The translations under genes were made by a program, and so were the position numbers. The notes under the pieces are model-generated. The model had not been told where the DNA came from, searched no databases, and saw nothing but the letters and a program-made list of their open reading frames with translations. Positions 10,201-14,876 of a stretch of 16,948 nucleotides of DNA are shown in pieces. Origin of the DNA: Phoronis ovalis (lineage: Eukaryota > Phoronida > Phoronidae); contig JAOXYB010022347.1 in assembly GCA_028565635.1 (NCBI GenBank), positions 1-16,948 of the forward strand, given 5' to 3'. Numbering within the stretch: position 1 is the stretch's first letter; every line of letters begins with the position of its first letter.

Positions 10201-12781
10201 AGAATGTACATAACAAAAAGTACAAACACTATTTTTATCATCATTCGCTAGTTTATCATCATTTCAACAGGTACTAAAGTTAAAAGACACAAAAGGAAGG
10301 GGTTGTGCACATCATGGTTAAATTCAATACCTAGAGGAGGAACTATTCCAGCTTTTATCAAACCGTAAGTACCTATATTCTCATTGATTATTTTTAAAAA
10401 TATCAGAAAGCGTGTAGATTTAATACTTTTTACAGCGAACTTGTTCATTTTAGAGCTCCTGAATTCCATCTACCGACCGATCCAAATGTTCCTATCCTTT
10501 TTATTGGTGCTGGGTCAGGTATAGCTCCATTTAGAGGATTCTGGCAACAACTCGGTCATAATCATAAGAATAAAGTCGGAGGTATGTAGTGTCTATGTAT
10601 GTTTTCATTTAAGATTGTACAGATAGCAACCATGGTTTAAAACAATTAATCATGGTTTCAATTGTGATTTTAGTCATCAATTGTGCCAAGTAAGGGAAAA
10701 CGCGGAGGAAAACGTGTAATAATTCAGATATAACAAATGTCTTATTTTATAAAATTAATTTTATGACTTATGTGAACATGTATATTTTACAGGAGTGCAG
10801 CAGTAGACTAATCATCGAGTACGGAGTAAGATAAAAATCTTTCTATATTTTTGTAGAATCAATACTACTAGAAATATGTGAAGAATCGCACGGCACAGCT
10901 CTACTATTTGGTTGTCGCTCTGCCAGTCGTCGTTTGTACAAGGATGAAATTGAATCTGCTAAGAAAAATACTGCACTTGGTGAAACATTTGTTGCATATT
11001 CTCGACAGAAGGGACAAAAGAAGGCATATTATAATAATTGTTAATACGTTTCATATTATTCCAGTAAAAAGTTAGAATCATGTCCTGCACGAAATCGAAG
11101 CTGTTTTAAAGCAGTCATTTCTACATTATTTTCTAATTTATAATTGCGTTTGGTGTTAATGTTCCAATTTGATGTACTTAGGGAAGTATTGTCAAGCAAC
11201 GTTTGCATGGCACGTCACATTAGCTGTGAAATAATTGTGTTAACAATTATCGAGCATTATTACAGGTTAATTGTATGTTGCATTCAATATATCAGTGCAG
11301 TGTCACGTCAGAACACATGAAGGTGCAAATGGATCTACAACATATGTCTCAACCTCGCAAAATGAATATATAAAATCAGTTATCAACTGTATGAACTTTC
11401 GTTTTCCACTTCCCATGAGAAAAAATGCAGTTTTATCAAGATCTATTTATTAAAAATAATTTATTTTCTTCTGATTTGTGCATTGCAGCAATACGTGCAA
11501 GATATTCTTCAAGCACAGGCTGTATACTTTGCGGAAAAAATAACAAATCCAAACTCACATGTCTACGTCTGCGGTCATGTACAATTAGCAGAAGATGTTC
11601 AACAAACCATAGCCAAGATACTTGTAGCTCACAAAGAATACAGCTTGAGTGAGGCAAAGAATTTCATTTCTCAAATGAAGGTAAAATTGACCTTTTAACA
11701 ATGTCAAAATTTCCCGGGGGCCCTTTACAAAATGTGGGTAAACATGTTCGATTATGGACTAAAAATACCTCTAAATAAATTAGTACTCTATCCAAGACTG
11801 AAACTTGTCGACAAGCAAAAAAAAAGAAACAAAAATACCCTAAGTAAGACCTATGTCGAAGTTGGTACCCTTATCCAAAACGGAATTTTGTTTTCGAAGA
11901 AACAAGACTCTTACCGCGAAAATCGGATCCTAACCAAGACTCGTCATGCCAAACAGACTCCATGCAAGACCAGGGTTAAAACCGTACCCTTTTTGGTCAA
12001 AATTGCTGATTTTCCTACCCTAAACACGTAACTCGGGGTCAAAATTGCTGATTTTCCTACCCTAAACACGTAACTCGGGGTTACGTGCCTGGTCCTTAAA
12101 TAAACACCCTTTTCACGCGTTTTTATTATAACGAACATAATTACCCCACATTTATTTGAGTGACCCCCCGGACAAAATTTATGTTGGAAACATACGTTAA
12201 TAGCATCATTTTTGCATTTTTTTCAAATGTTTTTGCACTAAATTAGATGTGAAATAATTTTACATACAAGTGCAAGTTTTCAACACAAAATTGAACATGC
12301 AGTAGTTTGTAGTATCGATTGACTTTTTAATGTGAATATCTTTTATAGAAATCAAGACGCTATCATGAAGATGTGTTTGGCGTAACAAAGATCGAATATG
12401 ATTTCAAGTAAGTCTTGAACTCTGATTTCGTATAGTTATATTAACCATTCCAATTAAATAATCTTTTTTCAGGATTAAGAGTAATTTTCTAATGTACACT
12501 AAGGATTTTGCTTATATATACATATTTATAATAATATTAAGAATGCAGAATATTGATATTGATTAGAAACTTGTTTTATAACTGACAAATTTCACCCCCA
12601 ATCTGTCAAAGTTTGAATCTACTACCTGTATGCATTACATATAAATGCAGCGCAAGGTTTCAAAAGTGATGTTTGAACTGTCGATATGTGAGGATGCTCG
12701 ACTTTCAATTTTTTTTTATTTTGTAGAGATTCACAAGAAATCGGTAAAGAACAGAGGAGCAGAGCTTGCATTATTCTTTAG
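1984..12781 (+). CDS. NOS: nitric oxide synthase, inducible-type architecture (22 exons, 5' end incomplete)
   Basis: Joined exons: 1984-2199, 3239-3384, 3956-4118, 4460-4551, 4794-4938, 5314-5453, 5734-5905, 6194-6295, 6455-6750, 7018-7162, 7337-7479, 7799-7994, 8156-8376, 8623-8898, 9188-9308, 9715-9925, 10271-10364, 10454-10581, 10857-11023, 11489-11680, 12349-12407, 12727-12781. They total 3480 nt in one open frame, 1159 codons plus stop (residue 1 = GCG at 1984). Domain order is heme/arginine/BH4 oxygenase (about 55-475), calmodulin segment (about 479-510), FMN domain (511-655), FAD/NADPH reductase (about 690-1141) and a short tail. Motifs seen: zinc pair C76/C81, heme-ligand C165 in RCIGRIQW, substrate E343, [31 protein letters not shown] and YHEDVFG. 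The enzyme oxidises L-arginine to NO and citrulline. Length matches inducible NOS (about 1150 aa), not the longer neuronal type. An in-frame stop directly before 1984 means the start codon lies in an upstream exon. Confidence 0.96.
2200..3238 (+). other. longest NOS intron (1039 bp)
   Basis: Lies between exons a and b. No coding sequence was recognised. It contains a perfect 9-bp inverted repeat, ATTTACAGT (2824-2832) and ACTGTAAAT (2847-2855), around a 14-nt loop. The remainder is AT-rich intron sequence. Confidence 0.8.
3239..3384 (+). CDS. NOS: NOS exon b: zinc-binding Cys pair
   Basis: Residues 73-120 plus two bases of 121. CTPEGC (C76, codon 3248; C81, codon 3263) is the C-x4-C pair that holds one structural zinc across the NOS dimer. 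It is followed by KGSIL and the helix ending [10 protein letters not shown]. Acceptor is TTGTCTCAG, donor is CAG|GTAAAA. Confidence 0.93.
3385..3955 (+). other. NOS intron (571 bp)
   Basis: Lies between the zinc-pair exon and the heme-cysteine exon. AT-rich, with no repeat, hairpin or coding segment recognised. Confidence 0.8.
3956..4118 (+). CDS. NOS: NOS exon c: heme-ligand cysteine
   Basis: Completes S121 and encodes residues 122-175. It includes [20 protein letters not shown] and then [14 protein letters not shown]165 (TGT, 4086-4088) is the proximal thiolate ligand of heme. Acceptor is TATTTAG; donor GTCAGT is weaker than most in this gene. Phase is 0 at the 3' end. Confidence 0.95.
4168..4260 (+). 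repeat. pyrimidine microsatellite, (TTTC)n and degenerate T/C tract
   Basis: About eight TTTC units (from about 4168) run into an imperfect T/C-only tract of about 60 bp, within the 341-bp intron between exons c and d. The other strand is pure purine. An open frame across it (4051-4299) is low-complexity and not a gene. Confidence 0.95.
4460..4551 (+). CDS. NOS: NOS exon d: oxygenase
   Basis: Residues 176-205 plus two bases of R206: [20 protein letters not shown] then [11 protein letters not shown]. This is equivalent to the V-x-DxRxC...MF...C.H...ATN.GN(I/L)R segment of other NOS proteins. Acceptor is AATTATAG, donor is AAG|GTATGA. Confidence 0.93.
4794..4938 (+). CDS. NOS: NOS exon e: oxygenase, [10 protein letters not shown] segment
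   Basis: Completes R206 and encodes 207-254, including [31 protein letters not shown] and [11 protein letters not shown], all highly conserved in NOS. Acceptor is CCTTTTAG, donor is GAG|GTAAGG, phase 0 at the 3' end. Confidence 0.95.
4939..5313 (+). other. NOS intron (375 bp)
   Basis: Lies between exons e and f. Nothing other than ordinary AT-rich intron sequence was seen. Confidence 0.8.
5314..5453 (+). CDS. NOS: NOS exon f: oxygenase, GRFDVLPL segment
   Basis: Residues 255-300 plus two bases of K301: [20 protein letters not shown], then [11 protein letters not shown]. This is equivalent to C.Q.GW....GRFDVLPL...A in other NOS proteins. Acceptor is CACTTTCAG, donor is AA|GTAAGG. Confidence 0.95.
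5734..5905 (+). CDS. NOS: NOS exon g: substrate-binding site
   Basis: Completes K301 and encodes 302-358: [37 protein letters not shown], then [19 protein letters not shown]343 (GAA, 5858-5860) is the residue that binds the arginine guanidinium. Other NOS proteins read TEIG(V/A)RD; here the Gly is missing and the sequence reads TEIARD. Acceptor is CTCTCTTGCAG, donor is GAG|GTTAGT. Confidence 0.95.
6194..6295 (+). CDS. NOS: NOS exon h: oxygenase
   Basis: Residues 359-392: [34 protein letters not shown]. This matches (E)VA..M.L....SLWKD.A..E.N.AVL.SF of NOS. A 34-codon exon, phase 0 at both ends. Acceptor is CTTTTCAG, donor is AAG|GTAAAT. Confidence 0.94.
6455..6750 (+). CDS. NOS: NOS exon i: end of oxygenase and start of calmodulin segment
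   Basis: Residues 393-490 plus two bases of L491: [43 protein letters not shown]. These are the conserved pterin/dimer-interface end of the oxygenase. The last 12 residues ([12 protein letters not shown]) begin the calmodulin-binding region. Acceptor is TATATAG, donor is the optimal GTAAGT. Confidence 0.95.
7018..7162 (+). CDS. NOS: NOS exon j: rest of calmodulin segment and FMN phosphate loop
   Basis: Completes L491 and encodes 492-539. [19 protein letters not shown] aligns without gaps to the second half of the NOS calmodulin helix and is followed by [15 protein letters not shown], the first FMN-binding strand and loop. Acceptor is TTTTTCAG, donor is AGG|GTAAGC. Confidence 0.95.
7337..7479 (+). 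CDS. NOS: NOS exon k: FMN domain, TFGNGDPP loop
   Basis: Residues 540-586 plus two bases of G587: [42 protein letters not shown]. The STFGNGDPP loop binds FMN. Only a few residues separate it from the next strand, where constitutive NOS proteins have a roughly 40-50 residue autoinhibitory insert. Acceptor is CTGCACAG, donor is GGGTGAGG. Confidence 0.95.
7480..7798 (+). other. NOS intron (319 bp) at the autoinhibitory-loop position
   Basis: Interrupts the FMN domain where constitutive NOS proteins carry the autoinhibitory insert. No reading frame resembling such an insert was recognised in it. Confidence 0.75.
7799..7994 (+). CDS. NOS: NOS exon l: FMN domain, [14 protein letters not shown]
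   Basis: Completes G587 and encodes 588-652: [47 protein letters not shown]. The (G/A)LGSSxYPxFC loop and GDELSG are FMN-domain signatures. Acceptor is TGTTGCAG, donor is AAG|GTAAAA. Confidence 0.95.
8156..8376 (+). CDS. NOS: NOS exon m: FMN-FAD connector
   Basis: Residues 653-725 plus two bases of D726: [43 protein letters not shown]. The last part matches the S.H...V....L.SR.NLQ region of inducible NOS. Acceptor is TTTCTCCAG, donor is GTAAGT. Confidence 0.92.
8487..8508 (+). repeat. (GAT)7 microsatellite
   Basis: Seven GAT units in the intron after exon m, inside a wider GATGATG-rich stretch (8407-8520). A 16-bp repeat, GTGACAGCAATAATAA, flanks it at 8460-8475 and 8579-8594, so the region may expand by slippage. 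The open frame at 8367-8552 is an artefact of this composition. Confidence 0.9.
8623..8898 (+). CDS. NOS: NOS exon n: FAD domain, YEPGDH motif
   Basis: Completes D726 and encodes 727-817 plus two bases of I818: [28 protein letters not shown], then a weakly conserved stretch to LENCIAS. Y.PG(D/E)H.(G/A)(V/I)(F/C)P is the entry to the reductase β-barrel. Acceptor is TGTTTTCAG, donor is AT|GTAAAA. The last 35 residues match other NOS proteins poorly. Confidence 0.93.
9188..9308 (+). CDS. NOS: NOS exon o: FAD domain, YLDITTPP
   Basis: Completes I818 and encodes 819-858: [40 protein letters not shown]. The YLDITTPP signature is diagnostic. Acceptor is CTCTCTGCAG, donor is AAG|GTATGT, phase 0 at the 3' end. 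Confidence 0.95.
9423..9602 (+). repeat. decayed tandem copy of exon p and its upstream intron
   Basis: Copy A of a roughly 189-bp tandem duplication; copy B begins at 9612. A 20-bp block starting CAATCCATAATTACGATT is identical at 9432 and 9621. Copy A contains a pseudoexon from GGG at 9534 reading [20 protein letters not shown], against [20 protein letters not shown] in the real exon, with no gap in the coding part. Its acceptor has mutated from CAAG|GGGG to TAAT|TGGG and it has no donor, so it is not expected to be spliced in. Confidence 0.82.
9612..9783 (+). repeat. active tandem copy (intron end plus start of exon p)
   Basis: Copy B of the duplication, aligned to copy A at an offset of 189 bp in the intron part and 181 bp in the coding part (copy A has net 8 extra intron bases). 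It includes the functional acceptor at 9713-9714 and about the first 22 codons of exon p. Homology fades after the LLEF codons. Confidence 0.82.
9715..9925 (+). CDS. NOS: NOS exon p: FAD-binding RLYSISSS
   Basis: Residues 859-928 plus one base of G929: [53 protein letters not shown]901-Y903-S904 form the RxYS FAD-binding motif. Acceptor TTTTTCAAG| is less typical than CAG but is the only one that restores the SKG..EY..W block. Donor is GTGAGT. The first half of this exon has a decayed tandem copy upstream. Confidence 0.93.
9926..10270 (+). other. NOS intron (345 bp)
   Basis: Lies between exons p and q. T-rich, with no notable structure found. Confidence 0.75.
10271..10364 (+). CDS. NOS: NOS exon q: FAD domain, GLCTSWLN
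   Basis: Completes G929 and encodes 930-959 plus two bases of P960: [36 protein letters not shown] is the FAD pyrophosphate-contact motif. The preceding stretch is KRHKRK where other NOS proteins have DGxGPxHHG, so this turn is unusually basic. Acceptor is TTTCAACAG, donor is GTAAGT. Confidence 0.94.
10454..10581 (+). CDS. NOS: NOS exon r: NADPH phosphate loop
   Basis: Completes P960 and encodes 961-1002 plus one base of E1003: [20 protein letters not shown], then [16 protein letters not shown]. The usual GPGTGIAPFRSFWQQR reads [16 protein letters not shown] here. Acceptor is CATTTTAG, donor is GTATGT. Confidence 0.95.
10857..11023 (+). CDS. NOS: NOS exon s: NADPH domain, LFGCR
   Basis: Completes E1003 and encodes 1004-1058: [32 protein letters not shown]. 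Acceptor is ATTTTTGTAG. The only donor that keeps frame and spacing is AAG|GCATAT, a GC donor. Without splicing, translation would stop at TAA 11042-11044 after AYYNNC. Confidence 0.92.
11024..11488 (+). other. NOS intron (465 bp) with GC donor
   Basis: Begins GCATAT rather than GT and ends GCATTGCAG. No coding sequence was recognised inside; the open frame at 11271-11453 has no similarity to NOS. Confidence 0.75.
11489..11680 (+). CDS. NOS: NOS exon t: NADPH domain, YVQDIL and YVCGH
   Basis: Residues 1059-1122: [49 protein letters not shown]1088 (CAT, 11576-11578) replaces the Asp of the nearly invariant CGD. Acceptor is GCATTGCAG, donor is AAG|GTAAAA. Confidence 0.95.
11713..12172. mobile_element. 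non-autonomous inverted-repeat DNA element (MITE-like), 460 bp
   Basis: Lies in the intron between exons t and u. The left end (11713-11750) starts CCCGGGGGCCC and contains AAATGTGGG and ATGTTCG. The complement of the right end (12132-12172) starts TCCGGGGGGTCA and contains AAATGTGGGG and ATGTTCG in the same order. CAAAATTT flanks both sides (11705-11712 and 12173-12180) as an apparent 8-bp target-site duplication. Because AAATTT is itself palindromic, it could instead extend the inverted repeat. An 8-bp duplication fits hAT-like elements and some other cut-and-paste families; no transposase is present, so the family is not assigned. Confidence 0.75.
11995..12078 (+). repeat. two identical 42-bp tandem units inside the inverted-repeat element
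   Basis: GGTCAAAATTGCTGATTTTC starts each unit (11995-12036 and 12037-12078), and the two are identical over 42 bp. The end of the second unit pairs with following sequence (CACGTAAC then GTTACGTG) to form an 8-bp stem. As 42 is divisible by three, open frames on both strands run across it without being genes. Confidence 0.93.
12349..12407 (+). CDS. NOS: NOS exon u: YHEDVFG
   Basis: Residues 1123-1141 plus two bases of K1142: [24 protein letters not shown](I/V)FG is the end of the conserved NOS reductase. Acceptor is TTTTATAG. The exon meets an optimal GTAAGT donor. If unspliced, the protein would end at TAA 12409-12411. Confidence 0.93.
12473..12566 (+). CDS. possible alternative NOS 3' exon (hydrophobic tail)
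   Basis: A good acceptor (TCTTTTTTCAG at 12462-12472) lies only 65 bp after the GTAAGT donor. In frame it gives [25 protein letters not shown] and QNIDID, with TAG at 12564-12566. The sequence is AT-rich with low-complexity codons and has no recognised counterpart in NOS. The intron would be shorter than any other in the gene. It may be a chance reading or a minor isoform. Confidence 0.2.
12727..12781 (+). CDS. NOS: NOS exon v: C-terminal tail ending in a CaaX box
   Basis: Follows a long T tract and ATTTTGTAG. With the phase left by the preceding exon it encodes K1142 and then [17 protein letters not shown], with TAG at 12779-12781. This gives a tail of roughly the length of inducible NOS (about 20-25 residues after YHEDxFG). 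The final CIIL fits C-a-a-L, which geranylgeranyltransferase I recognises in known proteins. The competing 3' exon at 12473-12566 and read-through to TAA 12409 are less exon-like. No transcript evidence is available here. Confidence 0.68.
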
Positions 12782-14876
12782 CCAACCATATATTTATTTG
12801 CGATTGATGATGTTGTTGGAAACGCTGATTTCTTATTAATGCGTGTTGTCAGTGAATATTCTTAATACATAAAAAAAAATATTGAAATTATTGATATCTT
12901 ATTATGATCCAAGATAAATATAATACATTTTTTTACTTGTCTGGCAATAAGATTTTATTAAATCAAGTACTGGGTTGCACACCTGCCAATGAAAATTGCA
13001 ATGTACTACTGTTTGAGGACAAAAAAAATAATTACTGCGTGCAATCCCCGGGATGCGTCAGTAATACTTGTATTTCATAAGCCAAACCGTGTTCATTATT
13101 TTTTTCTAGTCGGAGATATATCATGTAATGTATCTTGGCAGGATGAATTCCTATATTTTTAATGGCCAAAATGTTATTTATTATTTGTTTAAATTATATT
13201 TTTAAATTTAGCATTTTATGCTGTTATTATAAAATTTAAATCTATGATATTAATGTATACAAGATGTTTGGAATCTTAATATAATAAAAGGATTTACATT
13301 ACTCGCTATAACCAGTATAATATTTCGCAGGTGGCTACATCCACTTTGAATTTATTATAAGAAATTTACACGATTTCATCGATGAAAAGTAATTTTCAAA
13401 CGCAAACATTTTGAGACACATGAACTTTTCAAATAATTATCCTCTGTCTACTAAGAGAGTCCTCATAATTAGGAGGATTTCTATTTGTTAGCAAATAATG
13501 CAGGAAAGGAATTATTTGAGTTAAAGGTTTGTCTTTCAGTAATGTGTAATATTCAAACTGTTATTCTACTGTGTTCTGTACAGTTCTGTAAGCAATTATT
13601 AAAAAAAAAATAAAACTAAGACATTTTATGTAAGTTGTTGTTCTTCAGAATTACACTTCGTAACATATTCGTCTGTCATTTTGCAACATCTTATAACAAG
13701 AAGAACTATTTGACCAGAAAACCTACTGCAAAAAAATAATCCTCCAATTGCATTTTAATAATTATTTTAAGATAATTAAGCCAAACATCAGTTGTGCCAT
13801 CTATCTTACAAATAATGGTGTCTCCAGAGTGTAATTACGTCATTTTTTGTGGGGTGTAACTTCCGTTATATGAGGAAAAAAATACAACTCACGATTTCAT
13901 TAACATTCAAAAACCGGGTTCAAAAATAATGCGCCCTTCCGAGAATCCTGGATATGCCCAGGATCTACTGGGTGAAAACCGCAATTCTGTCTATGTATCA
14001 CACACTTAACAGCTAGATTAGATTAATATTTCAACTTCATAATTATCTATAATTTTATAATGTTTGTCTATTGTGCTATACTTCTCAAATCACCTTTTGA
14101 CATTTCCTAAAGTGTATTAATATACCCATAGGGTTGCATATAGAATTTATGAACTCGACGATTAAACCTTGTGGTAATTAGCGTTTGTGCAACTGAGACG
14201 TGTTTTCTATTAGGAGGTTCTTTTCGACTTCGGTACAATATATCTCTACATACATGAATCTACGAACTGTTGGGTAAATTGCTTATACAAGCTTTTTGAG
14301 TAAATACCTAGTGGCTTTACACAGGAAATATCACTCAGGTCTGTATTATTCTTTTACATTTCAATCGATTTTGAGAATTGGAATTAGCTGACAAACACAC
14401 ATGGGATAAAGAAGAAACTGAATACTGTCATAGTAGAGGTAAGATATCAGCTTATCGAATGCTGTTACATTAAAAAAAAAAAACGATCACAAATGAAGAG
14501 ATGCGAAGGACGCAAAAACAGATTGGATTCCTTGATATGTAGGAAGCAGAGGATATCTAAAATACCAATTTTATCTTTGGAATAATTTATTTTGGTGCAC
14601 GTGAGGTGCACAGATATATTGGACGGTGCATATTGGAATATATATTATTACAGCATTTTAAAAATGATCTAAAATCACACGAAATGCATCTTGATCCAGC
14701 ATCAGATGCCACAAACCAACTGTATTTATAAAACGTTTTTAATTTGTTTTAACGAAGATTAATTTTTAGTTTCATCTGCATGATATATGCTTATCAGTGG
14801 ATTATATGTGATCGAAAAGATAGCTATCTACGTTACTTTCGTATAACATCTTGCACGCGATAGTTTAAAAAAAATA
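12782..14876. other. NOS 3' UTR and intergenic region before the receptor gene
   Basis: AT-rich, with no gene recognised. Features are the two AATAAA signals, a hairpin ATCCTGG-ATATGC-CCAGGAT (13945-13964), and near the receptor an E-box CACGTG (14598-14603) within GGTGCACGTGAGGTGCAC. TAA 14844-14846 is in frame upstream of the receptor ATG. Part of the end is probably the receptor's promoter or 5' UTR. Confidence 0.6.
13283..13288 (+). terminator. candidate poly(A) signal of NOS
   Basis: First AATAAA after the stop codon at 12779, giving a 3' untranslated region of about 520 bp. A second AATAAA lies at 13609-13614. Choice is by position only. Confidence 0.45.

Noticed and set aside
11732-12031. 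99-codon open frame on the + strand
   Set aside because: It lies wholly inside the inverted-repeat element, has low-complexity Lys/Thr-rich composition, and has no recognised domain.
11944-12138. Minus-strand frame with a repeated 14-residue unit
   Set aside because: The repeat is only the translation of the identical 42-bp tandem units; 42 is divisible by three, so the frame persists by chance.
1984-12781. Possibility that the NOS locus is a pseudogene
   Set aside because: All 22 exons join in frame without stops, and all junctions except the GC donor are GT-AG. The odd residues are single changes rather than disabling lesions.
12645-12839. 64-codon + strand open frame
   Set aside because: It overlaps NOS exon v in another frame, follows no matching splice phase, and has no similarity to NOS.
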